Of a stretch of DNA of 64,000 nucleotides, positions 26,932 through 36,158 are shown piece by piece. This DNA is from Pseudomonas sp. SCA2728.1_7 (lineage in GTDB: Bacteria; Pseudomonadota; Gammaproteobacteria; Pseudomonadales; Pseudomonadaceae), in the NCBI RefSeq assembly GCF_018138145.1, contig NZ_CP073104.1:1798001-1862000 (forward strand), given 5' to 3'. Within the stretch, counting starts at the first letter, position 1; the number at the start of each line of letters is the position of its first letter. The notes under the pieces were generated by a model. That model saw only the letters and a list, made by a program, of their open reading frames with translations, was not told the origin of the DNA and did no database searches. Made by a program: the position numbers and the translations under genes.

Positions 26932-26955
26932 ACGTTTGCTGCGCGGGTAAATTTA
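26932..26955 (-). promoter_or_regulatory. PvdS-dependent promoter of pvdP
   Basis: On the minus strand TAAAT (26951-26955), 16 bases, then CGT (26932-26934), about 45 bases upstream of the chosen pvdP start. Confidence 0.82.
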
Positions 26956-26985
26956 TGGGGGTTGCGATCTTTTAACCCGGCGACC

Positions 26986-27009
26986 TAAATTCCACGGCCA
27001 TTCACTCGT
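26986..27009 (+). promoter_or_regulatory. PvdS-dependent promoter of pvdMNO
   Basis: TAAAT (26986-26990), 16 bases, then CGT (27007-27009), about 56 bases before pvdM. Its -35 box is 30 bases from the -35 box of the divergent pvdP promoter. Confidence 0.85.
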
Positions 27010-27065
27010 TCTTCCCAGATAGCAAAGGCCTCTGCGCCTGCACCTCGACGGCGAACCTGACTGAG

Positions 27066-28442
27066 ATGGCAATGACAAAACCACGTTCGAAAAAGGCTCT
27101 TTTCATTGGCCTGCCGCTGGCTCTGGCGATCAGTGCCGGCGCTGCTTTCGCGGTCTGGGATATCTGGTTCAAGGACAATCCCGGCTATCCGCACAAGGTC
27201 ATGCAGCAGGCCGAAGCGCTGCACGAACACATGCTCTCGTTCGACAGTCACATCACCGTCACCCAGGATTTCGGCACCACCGGTAACGAAGTCGACAAGG
27301 ACGGCAGTGGCCAGTTCGATCTGGTCAAAGCCAACCGTGGTCGCCTGTCCGGTGCGGCGCTGACGATTTTCGGCTGGCCGGAAATCTGGAACGGTGCCAA
27401 CGCGCCACACAAACCTACCGCCGGTTTCGTCGACGAAGCACGCAATCAGCAGGAAATCCGCTACAAGATCATTTCCGGCATGGTCCGCGACTTTCCCAAC
27501 CAGGTCGGGATCGCCTACACCCCTGCCGATTTCCGCCGCCTGCACGGCGAAGGCAAGTTTGCGATTTTCATCAGCATGCTCAACGCCTACCCGCTCGGCC
27601 ACGACCTCAACCTGCTGGATCTGTGGACGGCGCGGGGTATGCGCATGTTTGGCTTCAGCTACATCGGCAACAACGACTGGGCTGACTCGTCGCGGCCGCT
27701 GCCGTTTTTCAATGATTCGCCGGACGCCCTCGATGGCCTGTCGGATCTGGGCAAGCAAGCGGTCAAACGCCTCAACGACCTGGGCGTGATCATTGATGTC
27801 TCGCAGATGTCGACCAAGGCCCTGGAGCAGGTCGCGCAACTGAGCCGCACACCGTTGGTGGCGTCGCACTCGGCACCACGGGCGATGGTGGACATCCCGC
27901 GCAACCTCAGCGACAAGGAATTGCAGCTGATCAAGAACAGCGGTGGCGTGGTGCAGATCGTCGGTTTCTCGCAGTACCTGCGCCCGCTGACCCAAGGCAC
28001 CCAGGACAAGCTCAACGAACTGCGCAAACGCTACGACCTGCCGCCGCTGCCAAACCTGGCCATGGCGCTGATGCCGGGCGACCCGATTATCGCCGCATGG
28101 TCCGAGCAGAAGTTCGGCGAGTACGCCGGCCAGCTCTACGCCATCCTCGAAGAGGAACCGAAAGCCAGCCTCAAGGACTTGGGCGACGCCATCGATTACA
28201 CGGTGCGCAAGATCGGCATCGACCACGTCGGCATCAGCTCGGACTTCAACGAAGGGGGCGGCGTCAAAGGCTGGGAGAACGTCGGCGAAATCCGCAACGT
28301 CACCGCTGAACTGATTTCACGCGGCTACTCCGAAGCCGACATCGCCAAGCTCTGGGGCGGCAACTTTCTGCGCGTCTGGGATCAGGTCGAGAAATCTGCC
28401 AAACCGGCGCTGGCCACTGCTCGTGATGCGGTCAAGCCATGA
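27066..28442 (+). CDS. pvdM: Periplasmic dipeptidase-like pyoverdine maturation protein
   Basis: This 458-residue protein has an N-terminal membrane anchor or signal (about 10-30) and a renal-dipeptidase (peptidase M19) fold. FDSHITV opens the domain where dipeptidases have a DGHND metal motif, so the metal site may be altered. Later motifs VIIDVSQMSTKALEQV, PLVASHSAPRAM and HVGISSDFNEGG match the family. PvdM is needed in the periplasm for dihydropyoverdine formation together with PvdP, perhaps as a helper and not as a peptidase. Start: ATG at 27066 or the in-frame ATG at 27072. It overlaps pvdN by four bases (ATGA). Confidence 0.93.
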   Translation: MAMTKPRSKKALFIGLPLALAISAGAAFAVWDIWFKDNPGYPHKVMQQAEALHEHMLSFDSHITVTQDFGTTGNEVDKDGSGQFDLVKANRGRLSGAALTIFGWPEIWNGANAPHKPTAGFVDEARNQQEIRYKIISGMVRDFPNQVGIAYTPADFRRLHGEGKFAIFISMLNAYPLGHDLNLLDLWTARGMRMFGFSYIGNNDWADSSRPLPFFNDSPDALDGLSDLGKQAVKRLNDLGVIIDVSQMSTKALEQVAQLSRTPLVASHSAPRAMVDIPRNLSDKELQLIKNSGGVVQIVGFSQYLRPLTQGTQDKLNELRKRYDLPPLPNLAMALMPGDPIIAAWSEQKFGEYAGQLYAILEEEPKASLKDLGDAIDYTVRKIGIDHVGISSDFNEGGGVKGWENVGEIRNVTAELISRGYSEADIAKLWGGNFLRVWDQVEKSAKPALATARDAVKP

Positions 28443-29728
28443 GCAACCGTCGTGACTTCTTGAAGCAGGCCGGGATTCTCGCGGCGGCACTGCCATTGGG
28501 TGCGAGCCTGCCAAACGTCGCCGCCGCCGCGCCCGCAGCGCCCGCGACAACACTGCCGCGCGACAAGTGGGGGCAGTTGCAGCAGTTGTTCAATCAGGAT
28601 CCTGACTACCTGCACTTTTCCAACTTCCTGATCACCACCCACCCGAGACCGGTGCGCGAGGCGATTGAAATGCACCGCGCCGCCCTCGATAAAAACCCCG
28701 GGCTGGCGATGGACTGGGACGTCGGTGTGATCGAACAGCGCGAACACGATGTACGCGTCTGGGCCGGCCAATACCTGCAAGCCGATGCCAGGCAAATCGC
28801 CCTGACCGGCAGCACCACCGAAGGTCTGACGATGATTTATGGCGGTGTGCACGTGCGCGCCGATCAGGAAATCCTCACCACCGAACACGAGCATTACGCC
28901 ACCCACACGATTCTGGAACTGCGCAGCGAACGCGAAGGCACCAAGGTGCGCAAGATTCGCCTGTTCGACGACCCGCAAAAGATCAGTGAAAAAGAATTGC
29001 TGGCCAACATCGACCGCAGCATCCGCCCGGAAACCCGCGTACTCGGCATGTGCTGGGTGCATTCGGGCAGTGGCGTGAAACTGCCGCTCGGCGCCATCGG
29101 CGCGCTGGTCGACAAACACAACCGCGGCCGCAGCGATGGCGACCGGATCATCTACGTGGTCGACGGTGTGCACGGTTTTGGCGTCGAGGACCTGAGTTTC
29201 CCGGCGATGAATTGCGACTTCTTTATCGCTGGCACGCACAAATGGATGTTCGGCCCGCGCGGCACCGGCATCGTGTGCAGCCGCACGCCGGAAGTGAAAT
29301 ACGTCACGCCGATCATCCCGACGTTCTCCGAGGCCGAGCACTTTTCCACGACGATGACACCGGGCGGTTATCACGCCTTCGAACACCGCTGGGCGCTGAC
29401 CGAGGCGTTCAAGTTGCACCTGCAATTGGGCAAAGCCGAGGTGCAGGCGCGCATCCATGAACTCAATAGCTACCTGAAAAAACGCCTGCTGCAACGCCCA
29501 CAGATCGAACTGGTGACGCCGTTGAGTGCGGAGTTTTCTGCCGGATTCACCTTCTTCCGGGTCAAGGGCAAGGACAGCGACAAGATCGCCGCGCACCTGA
29601 TGGCCAACCGCGTGGTTGCCGATGCCGTGACCCGTGATGTCGGCCCGGTGATCCGCACCGCCCCCGGTTTGCTCAACAGCGAAGCGCAGATCGACCGCCT
29701 GCTGGACATCCTCGACCAGGCCCTGTGA
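28439..29728 (+). CDS. pvdN: PLP-dependent pyoverdine side-chain enzyme
   Basis: This 429-residue class V aminotransferase-fold enzyme acts in the periplasm: a twin-arginine signal is visible (SNRRDFLKQAGILAAALPLG). The PLP lysine lies in FIAGTHKWMFGPRGTG (about residue 267), preceded by VVDGVHGFG, whose Asp pairs with the cofactor nitrogen. PvdN converts the Glu side chain on the chromophore to succinamide in fluorescent pseudomonads. The cysteine-desulfurase-like start (TGSTTEGLTMIYGG) is intact. It is translationally coupled to pvdM through an ATGA overlap and followed after 34 bases by pvdO. Confidence 0.94.
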   Translation: MSNRRDFLKQAGILAAALPLGASLPNVAAAAPAAPATTLPRDKWGQLQQLFNQDPDYLHFSNFLITTHPRPVREAIEMHRAALDKNPGLAMDWDVGVIEQREHDVRVWAGQYLQADARQIALTGSTTEGLTMIYGGVHVRADQEILTTEHEHYATHTILELRSEREGTKVRKIRLFDDPQKISEKELLANIDRSIRPETRVLGMCWVHSGSGVKLPLGAIGALVDKHNRGRSDGDRIIYVVDGVHGFGVEDLSFPAMNCDFFIAGTHKWMFGPRGTGIVCSRTPEVKYVTPIIPTFSEAEHFSTTMTPGGYHAFEHRWALTEAFKLHLQLGKAEVQARIHELNSYLKKRLLQRPQIELVTPLSAEFSAGFTFFRVKGKDSDKIAAHLMANRVVADAVTRDVGPVIRTAPGLLNSEAQIDRLLDILDQAL

Positions 29729-29762
29729 AGCCGATCCTTTTTTCCTTTTAGCGAGACGCGAA

Positions 29763-30671
29763 ATGAACAGTGAGTTACCTCGTTTTTCCTTGAAAGTCCT
29801 GCCTGCCCTGGTGCTCGCCGCCCTCGCCGCCGGCCTGTTGCCGAGCGCCGCTCAGGCCGCAACACCACCCGCGCCAGGCAAAGTGTTCAAAGACTGCAAG
29901 GATTGCCCGGAAATGGTCGTGCTACCGACCGGCACCTTCACCATGGGCACCCCGGAAGACGAAGTCGGCCGCGAGCCTGACGAAGGCCCGATGCACCCGG
30001 TGACGTTCGCCAAACCCTTGGCCATCAGCCGTTTTCAAGTGCTCAAGGGCGAATGGTTCGCCTTCCTCAAAGACACCGGCTACCAGATGCCTGACGGCGA
30101 TGACCGCCCGGGTCGTGCCTGCAAGGCCGGGATCCCGGACTACCAGGGCAGTGATCCGCGCAAGCAATACACCGACCGCCACCCGGCCGTGTGCATGGAC
30201 TTTGCCGAGGTCAACGCCTATGTCGCGTGGCTGTCGAAAAAGACCGGCAAGCAATACCGCCTGGTCAGCGAATCCCTGCGCGAATACGCCGCCCGTGGCG
30301 GCACCAGCGGCCCGTTTCCTTTCCCGTTCGATGAAGGCAAGGAATACAGCATCGCCAAACACGCCAACACCTATGGTGCTGCCGATGGCTACAACTTCAC
30401 CGCCCCGGCTGGCAGCTTCGCGCCGAACGCCTTTGGCGTGTACGACATGCACGGCAACGTCTACGAATGGACAGCCGACTGCTACAACGAAAACTACGTC
30501 GGCGCACCGAGCGATGGCAGTGCCTGGCTGACCGGCAAGTGTGAATTCAAGCGCATCCGTGGCAACGATTGGGGTGAGGCTCCGGTGTTTTCTCGCTCCG
30601 GCAACCGCAATGCACTGGTGCCCGGCGATCGCGGCGACTGGATCGGCTTCCGGGTTGCCCGCGATCTGTAA
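29763..30671 (+). CDS. pvdO: FGE-like pyoverdine maturation protein
   Basis: This 302-residue periplasmic protein has a Sec signal (cleavage near AQA, residue 32) and a formylglycine-generating-enzyme fold: MVVLPTGTFTMGTPEDEVGR at the start, VCMDFAEVNAYVAWLSKKTG in the middle, and YDMHGNVYEWTADCY plus GFRVARDL at the end. PvdO is required for the last oxidation of dihydropyoverdine to pyoverdine. The copper-site cysteines of true FGE are not obvious, in line with a different chemistry. Last gene of the pvdMNO unit; a separate PvdS promoter for pvdE begins 14 bases after its stop. Confidence 0.93.
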   Translation: MNSELPRFSLKVLPALVLAALAAGLLPSAAQAATPPAPGKVFKDCKDCPEMVVLPTGTFTMGTPEDEVGREPDEGPMHPVTFAKPLAISRFQVLKGEWFAFLKDTGYQMPDGDDRPGRACKAGIPDYQGSDPRKQYTDRHPAVCMDFAEVNAYVAWLSKKTGKQYRLVSESLREYAARGGTSGPFPFPFDEGKEYSIAKHANTYGAADGYNFTAPAGSFAPNAFGVYDMHGNVYEWTADCYNENYVGAPSDGSAWLTGKCEFKRIRGNDWGEAPVFSRSGNRNALVPGDRGDWIGFRVARDL

Positions 30672-30684
30672 CGACCACGCCGCT

Positions 30685-30708
30685 TAAATTAACCCCCCCT
30701 CCAGTCGT
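30685..30708 (+). promoter_or_regulatory. PvdS-dependent promoter of pvdE
   Basis: TAAAT (30685-30689), 16 bases with a long C run, then CGT (30706-30708), about 110 bases before the pvdE ATG. Confidence 0.85.
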
Positions 30709-30816
30709 TTTACAGGTGGGCGCGCTCCAAAGCGACGCGCCCCCGCCCTCAACGTCACCCAGGTGAAGGCCGCCACCGATGCCGGCCTTCGTCGTTCTTA
30801 CAAGCAGGGAACCTCC

Positions 30817-32466
30817 ATGAGCAAACCAACACGCGGGGTGATCAATGAATTGTTCACCCTGCTCAAACCCTTTCGTCTGATTGTTGCCGGCTCGATCCTG
30901 CTGGGCATGGTCGGTGGCCTCAGCGTTACCGTGCTGCTGGCGACGATCAACAATGTCCTGCATGCCGAGGGCGGCCTGACCAACACCGTGGTCGCCGCGT
31001 TCGCCGGGTTGTGCCTGCTGGCACTGGTCAGTTCGATTTTTTCCGATATCGGTACCAACTACGTCGGCCAGAAAATCATTGCCAAGCTGCGCAAGGAGCT
31101 GGGTGAAAAGGTCCTCTCGGCGCCGATCGAACAGATCGAACGCTATCGCAGCCATCGGCTGATTCCGGTGCTGACCCACGATGTCGACACCATCAGCGAT
31201 TTCGCCTTTGCGTTCGCGCCGCTGGCTATTTCCCTGACCGTGACACTGGGCTGCATGGGCTATCTGGCGATGCTGTCGTGGCCGATGTTTCTGATGATGG
31301 TCGTGGCGATCATTATCGGCACCGTTGTTCAGTACATCGCTCGCGGCCACGGCATCAAGGGGTTCATGGAGGCTCGCGATTCCGAAGACGAACTGCAAAA
31401 GCACTACAACGCGATTGCCGAAGGCGCCAAAGAGTTGCGCATTCATCGCCCGCGCCGGCACCGCATGTTCGTCTCGGGTATCGAGCACACCGCCGACAAG
31501 ATCTGCGACACGCAGATTCGCTCGGTGAACATTTTCGTGGTCGCGAAAACCTTCGGTTCGATGCTGTTTTTTGTGGTGATCGGTTTGGCGCTGGCCCTGC
31601 AGTCACTCTGGCCGAGCACTGACAAAGCGGTGATGAGCGGCTTCGTGCTGGTGTTGCTGTACATGAAAGGACCGCTGGAGCATCTGATCGGCACGCTGCC
31701 GATTGTCAGCCGCGCGCAGATCGCCTTCCGCCGTATTGCCGAATTGTCGGAGCAGTTCTCCTCGCCAGAGCCGCACCTGCTGCTCAGCGATCAGGGCAAC
31801 CGCAAAACCCCGGTGCACAGCCTGGAACTGACCGACGTCGCCTACAGCTTCCCGGCCGTCGAAGGCGCCACGCCATTCCGCCTGGGGCCGGTGAACCTGA
31901 AGATCGATCAGGGCGACATCATTTTCATCGTCGGCGAAAACGGTTGCGGCAAGACCACCCTGATCAAGTTGCTGCTGGGACTTTACGCGCCGCAGCAGGG
32001 TGAAATCCGCCTCAACGAGCAAGTGGTCACCGCCCTCACCCGCGACGACTACCGACAATTGTTCACGACGATTTTCGCCGACTACTACCTGTTCGACGAC
32101 GTGGTGCAGGGCGACACGCATATTCCCGAAGACGCCAACCAGTACCTGCAACGCCTGGAGATCGCGCACAAGGTCAGCGTGCGTGACGGCTCGTTCACCA
32201 CCACCGATCTGTCGACCGGTCAGCGCAAGCGTCTGGCATTGGTCAATGCGTGGCTGGAGGAACGTCCGGTACTGGTCTTCGACGAGTGGGCCGCCGATCA
32301 GGACCCGACCTTCAGAAGAATTTTCTACACCGAACTGCTGCCCGACCTGAAGCGTCTGGGCAAAACCATCATCGTCATTTCCCACGATGACCGCTATTTC
32401 GACATTGCCGACCAGTTGGTGCGCATGGAAGCAGGAAAAGTCATTACGGAACTGCAAACGGCGTAA
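30817..32466 (+). CDS. pvdE: Pyoverdine precursor ABC exporter
   Basis: This 549-residue half-type ABC exporter moves the acylated ferribactin precursor from the cytoplasm to the periplasm. Six membrane helices fill the first 320 residues. The ATPase follows, with Walker A VGENGCGKTTLIKLLLG (about 373), signature LSTGQRKRLALVNAWL (about 466, with Thr where Gly is common) and Walker B PVLVFDEWAADQDP (about 487). Length is identical to P. aeruginosa PvdE (549) and the SyrD-like cyclic peptide exporter family. The ATG at 30817 is chosen over an open extension to 30763. fpvA follows after 98 bases. Confidence 0.94.
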   Translation: MSKPTRGVINELFTLLKPFRLIVAGSILLGMVGGLSVTVLLATINNVLHAEGGLTNTVVAAFAGLCLLALVSSIFSDIGTNYVGQKIIAKLRKELGEKVLSAPIEQIERYRSHRLIPVLTHDVDTISDFAFAFAPLAISLTVTLGCMGYLAMLSWPMFLMMVVAIIIGTVVQYIARGHGIKGFMEARDSEDELQKHYNAIAEGAKELRIHRPRRHRMFVSGIEHTADKICDTQIRSVNIFVVAKTFGSMLFFVVIGLALALQSLWPSTDKAVMSGFVLVLLYMKGPLEHLIGTLPIVSRAQIAFRRIAELSEQFSSPEPHLLLSDQGNRKTPVHSLELTDVAYSFPAVEGATPFRLGPVNLKIDQGDIIFIVGENGCGKTTLIKLLLGLYAPQQGEIRLNEQVVTALTRDDYRQLFTTIFADYYLFDDVVQGDTHIPEDANQYLQRLEIAHKVSVRDGSFTTTDLSTGQRKRLALVNAWLEERPVLVFDEWAADQDPTFRRIFYTELLPDLKRLGKTIIVISHDDRYFDIADQLVRMEAGKVITELQTA

Positions 32467-32564
32467 ATAGCCACGATTCTCATTCTGGTTTTATGAGCCT
32501 CGTGCGTCTAATTAAGAATCGATAACAACTACAACCCAATTAAAACCTGCAAGAGTGAAACACG

Positions 32565-35027
32565 ATGCCAGCAATTCCGGGGATTCCACGTTTTACCAAG
32601 GCGCTGATCATGCGTCGCATGTTGCAACCGGGCTTCAGTGCCACTGCTTTCAGCATGGCCCTTGCCTTGCCGTTCAGCGCGCATGTTCAGGCTGAAGAAG
32701 TCAGTTTCAATATTCCTGCGCAATCGCTGGCAAGTGCACTGCAGGCGTTGGGCACGCAATCGAACATGCAGGTGCTGTACAGCGCCGATGACGTGCAGGG
32801 CTTGCGCAGCCAGCCGGTCAGCGGCCGGTTGTCGCCGTCGCAGGCGCTGTCGCAGATGCTGGTGGGGACCGGCGTCATGTTCACCGTACAAGGCAACACC
32901 GTCACCGTGCGCGCCCGATCTTCCGGTAACTCGCTGGAACTGGGTGCGACCAACATCAATGGCAAAGCCGTGGAATCCGCTTACGGCCCGGTCGATGGTT
33001 ACGTCGCGACCCGCAGTGCCACCGGCACCAAGACTGACACGCCGATTCTCGAAATTCCGCAAACCATCAACGTCGTCACCGCCGAACAAGTACAGACCCA
33101 GGGTGCACGCAACCTGACCCAGGCCCTGCGCTACACGCCCGGCCTGAACGTCGGTGGCTTCACCGACCGCAACGCCATCGCCGACGAAATCACCAGCCGT
33201 GGCTTCGCGCCGACCCCGCTGTACCTCGACGGCGCCTACCTGCCGTACGCCGGTAGCCTGGGCGGTGCTCCGCAGATCGACCCGTACACCCTCGAGCGTA
33301 TCGAAGTGCTCAAGGGCCCGTCGTCGGTGCTCTACGGTCAGAACCAGCCGGGCGGCATCATCAACATGGTCTCCAAGCGTCCGACCACCGAGCAGCGCAG
33401 CCAGGTCAAACTGGGCGCCGGCAGCTACGACCGGGTCAATGGCGCATTCGACACCAGCGGCCCGATCGACGATCAGAAAGAGTTCACCTACCGCGTCATC
33501 GGCGTTGGCAAGAAAGGCGGCCAACAGGTCGATCACACGCACAGCGAGCGCATGTTGCTGGCGCCCAGCCTGACCTGGACACCCAACGACGACACTTCCC
33601 TGACCCTGCTCGCACAGATCCAGCGTGACGACGGCCTGGAAGACTATCAGGCGCTGCCGATGATCGGCTCGCTCAAGCGCGGCCCGAACGGCGAGCGCAT
33701 CGACCGCGAGTTCTTCTCCGGCGACACCAAATACAACGACTACAAGCGTGACCAATACGTCTTCGGCTACGACTTCACGCACAATTTCACCGAAGATCTG
33801 AAGTACCGCTCCACCGCGCGCTACACCGACGTACGCGATGACTACAAGGGTTTCTACCTGCGCAGCTTCGTCACCGATGACGCCGGCGTGACCGATTACA
33901 CCCGCGCCAATCGGGTCAAGCTGAACTGGAAACAGCACAACACCGCGTACACCGTCGATAACAACCTGGAATACAAATTCAACACCGGTGCGCTGGAACA
34001 CACCACGTTGATGGGCGTCGACTATCGCCATTTCAACCGCAAGTACGACGGCTACAACGCCTATAACGTGTTGCCGATCAACCTGTATGGCGAAAACAAC
34101 AATTACGACACCAGCAGCGTCACGCCACAACTGGACACCAAGTGGGACAACACCATTCGCCAGACCGGTGTGTACCTGCAAGACCAGATCAAACTGGACA
34201 AGTGGATCCTGACCATCGGTGGCCGCCAGGACTGGGCCGAAGTGGAAAACAAGGACCTGCTGGCGCGCACTGTCGAAGAGAAGCGTGACCACAAGTTCAC
34301 CAGCCGCGTGGGCCTGACGTACGTCACCGACTTCGGCCTCGCGCCGTACGTCAGCTACTCCGAATCGTTCCTGCCAACCCTCGGCACCGCAGCACCTGAA
34401 CGCGGTGGCAAGGGCTTCGAGCCGACCGAAGGCCAGCAGTACGAAGTGGGTGTGAAATACCAGCCGTTCGACCAGACCCTGATCACCGCCTCGGTGTTCC
34501 AGATCAAGCAGAAGAACGTGCTGACCGGCGACACCGATTACCCGCAGTACCAGGCCCAGACGGGTGAAGTACGTTCGCGCGGCGTCGAACTGGAAGTCAA
34601 ATCGACCTTCGACAACATCGACGTGATGGCTGCCGCCAGCTACCTCGACTCGTTCTACACCAAAGACACCTGGGGCAACAAAGACAACCGCAGCGAAGCT
34701 CAGGCGCCGGTCTCGGCACTGGTCTGGGCCAACTACCACTTCACCCAGGCGTCGCTCAACGGCCTGACCTTTGGTGCCGGCGCACGCTACACCGGGCGCA
34801 AGCCGGGGGATGCGGCCAACTCGTTCGACGTGCCGTCCTACGTTGTCTACGACACCACCGTCAGCTACGACATGGGCAAACTGTCGCCTAGTCTGCGCGG
34901 TGTGCAAACCAGCCTGAACGTGCAGAACATCTTTGACCGTGAGTACATCTCGGACTGCAACTACTCGTTCGGTTGCTACTACGGCCAGGAGCGCGTTGCA
35001 TCGGTTGAAGTGTCTTACGACTGGTAA
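32565..35027 (+). CDS. fpvA: TonB-dependent ferripyoverdine receptor with signalling domain
   Basis: This 820-residue outer-membrane receptor takes up ferric pyoverdine. After a long signal peptide (ending near HVQA, residue 43) comes a secretin/TonB short N-terminal signalling domain (about 44-120, FNIPAQSLASALQALGTQSN). A TonB box region and plug (PQTINVVTAEQVQTQGARNL, then RIEVLKGPSSVLYGQNQPGG) and a 22-strand barrel ending in the aromatic VSYDW follow. The signalling domain implies control of an ECF sigma factor, presumably the FpvI-like one in this window, through an anti-sigma factor not seen here. No TAAAT-N16-CGT box was found in the 98-base gap, in line with FpvI control. The start keeps the ATG at 32565. 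Confidence 0.93.
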   Translation: MPAIPGIPRFTKALIMRRMLQPGFSATAFSMALALPFSAHVQAEEVSFNIPAQSLASALQALGTQSNMQVLYSADDVQGLRSQPVSGRLSPSQALSQMLVGTGVMFTVQGNTVTVRARSSGNSLELGATNINGKAVESAYGPVDGYVATRSATGTKTDTPILEIPQTINVVTAEQVQTQGARNLTQALRYTPGLNVGGFTDRNAIADEITSRGFAPTPLYLDGAYLPYAGSLGGAPQIDPYTLERIEVLKGPSSVLYGQNQPGGIINMVSKRPTTEQRSQVKLGAGSYDRVNGAFDTSGPIDDQKEFTYRVIGVGKKGGQQVDHTHSERMLLAPSLTWTPNDDTSLTLLAQIQRDDGLEDYQALPMIGSLKRGPNGERIDREFFSGDTKYNDYKRDQYVFGYDFTHNFTEDLKYRSTARYTDVRDDYKGFYLRSFVTDDAGVTDYTRANRVKLNWKQHNTAYTVDNNLEYKFNTGALEHTTLMGVDYRHFNRKYDGYNAYNVLPINLYGENNNYDTSSVTPQLDTKWDNTIRQTGVYLQDQIKLDKWILTIGGRQDWAEVENKDLLARTVEEKRDHKFTSRVGLTYVTDFGLAPYVSYSESFLPTLGTAAPERGGKGFEPTEGQQYEVGVKYQPFDQTLITASVFQIKQKNVLTGDTDYPQYQAQTGEVRSRGVELEVKSTFDNIDVMAAASYLDSFYTKDTWGNKDNRSEAQAPVSALVWANYHFTQASLNGLTFGAGARYTGRKPGDAANSFDVPSYVVYDTTVSYDMGKLSPSLRGVQTSLNVQNIFDREYISDCNYSFGCYYGQERVASVEVSYDW

Positions 35028-35043
35028 GCCACCCCACCGACTA

Positions 35044-35068
35044 AACCGGGCGATTGCCCGGTTTTTTT
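35044..35068 (+). terminator. Rho-independent terminator of fpvA
   Basis: AACCGGGC, loop GATT, GCCCGGTT, followed by a T run, 17 bases after the fpvA stop. A textbook hairpin. Confidence 0.9.
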
Positions 35069-35111
35069 ATGCCCTGAAACCGCTCTTCGGCAGCTCCTAC
35101 AGGGGATGTGT

Positions 35112-36074
35112 TTAATGTGACAAGGCTGTGCGCAGGCTTTGGGTGAGTTGGGTGTAGACGTTATCGATGTCCGGCACCACGCTCTGCAGACGCAGAAAGT
35201 CGTGAATCAAACCGCTGTACTCGATCAGTTCCACGGTGACGCCCTGCTCTTGCAGACGCCGGGCATAGGCGCGGCCTTCATCCAGTAACGGATCGTGACC
35301 GGCCAGGGCAATCACCGCAGGGGCCATGCCTTGGTAATCCGTTGCCAGCAACGGCGAGAAGCGCCAGTCGAGACGATCCGCCGCGTCGTTGGCGTAGTGC
35401 CGGTAAAACCATTCCAGTGTCTCGCTTTCCAGCAGATAGCCTTCGCCGAACAGCTCGGTCGAGGGGCTGCTGGTCGAGGCATCCGTTACCGGATAGCAGA
35501 GCAGTTGCAGACAAGGCGTAACGGCCAGAGAGGCGGGATCGCGCGCCGATTGCAGAGCCAATACTGTCGCCAGTGTCGCGCCGACGCTGTCGCCACCGAA
35601 GGCCACGCGCGTGATGTCCAGACCTTCAGCCGCAGCGTGCTGCGCCAGCCACGCCAAGGCATCGGCCCCATCATTGAGCGGCGTTGGAAACTTGTGTTCC
35701 GGGGCCACGCGATAGCCCACCGACAACACCGCACACGGCGTCCGGGCGCAGAACTCGCGGCACACGCCATCGTGGGATTGCAGACTGCCGACCACATAAC
35801 CGCCACCGTGGAAATACACCAGCACCGGCAGCGCCTCGGCCTGCGGATTGGCGGGACGGTACAGGCGCAATTCCAGGCCGGCACCGTCACGCGCTGTAAA
35901 CGGCAGCGTCACGACACTGACATCCGCCGGCGCACCCCAGCGCAACTGCTCCGTGGTGCGCTCGAAAGCCTCCCGGGCCTGAGCCGGCGTCGACAAATGA
36001 AACGGGCCGGGGCCGTCGGCCTGGCTTTCTTCGGCCAGGTCGAGGAAGGCATTGAGTTCCGGATGCAGGGACAT
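35112..36074 (-). CDS. Alpha/beta hydrolase, hormone-sensitive-lipase family
   Basis: This 320-residue cytosolic esterase-like protein has the oxyanion motif YFHGGGYVVG, nucleophile elbow GDSVGAT, acid GHDPLLDEG and catalytic His in SGLIHDF, so all active-site residues are present. HSL-type enzymes cleave short acyl esters. No signal peptide is seen. The ATG at 36074 has AAGGAAA upstream. It lies 84 bases downstream of the last NRPS gene on the same strand, with a hairpin in between, and converges on fpvA. The last NRPS lacks a thioesterase, so a role in product release or proofreading is conceivable; this is speculation from position. Confidence 0.85.
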   Translation of the reverse strand: MSLHPELNAFLDLAEESQADGPGPFHLSTPAQAREAFERTTEQLRWGAPADVSVVTLPFTARDGAGLELRLYRPANPQAEALPVLVYFHGGGYVVGSLQSHDGVCREFCARTPCAVLSVGYRVAPEHKFPTPLNDGADALAWLAQHAAAEGLDITRVAFGGDSVGATLATVLALQSARDPASLAVTPCLQLLCYPVTDASTSSPSTELFGEGYLLESETLEWFYRHYANDAADRLDWRFSPLLATDYQGMAPAVIALAGHDPLLDEGRAYARRLQEQGVTVELIEYSGLIHDFLRLQSVVPDIDNVYTQLTQSLRTALSH

Positions 36075-36107
36075 CGCAGGTTTCCTTATGAAATAGCCAC
36101 AGACGAA

Positions 36108-36130
36108 AGAGGAGCCGCAAGGGCTCCTCT
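36108..36130 (-). terminator. Hairpin after the last NRPS gene
   Basis: AGAGGAGCC and GGCTCCTCT form a 9-bp stem with a 5-base loop, followed on the minus strand by only a short T-rich stretch (TTTCGT). It is a likely but leaky terminator between the NRPS operon and the hydrolase gene. Confidence 0.6.
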
Positions 36131-36158
36131 GTGTATAACGATGGATCAGGCCCAATAC

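Noticed and set aside
32467..32564. PvdS promoter in front of fpvA
   Set aside because: No TAAAT followed by CGT at 16-17 bases was found. A weak ATTCTCATT stretch resembles a Fur site but is too short to call.
35085..35105. CAGCTCCTACAGGGG near the fpvA terminator as another REP element
   Set aside because: Only about 10 bases match the outer end of the REP family; too short to annotate.
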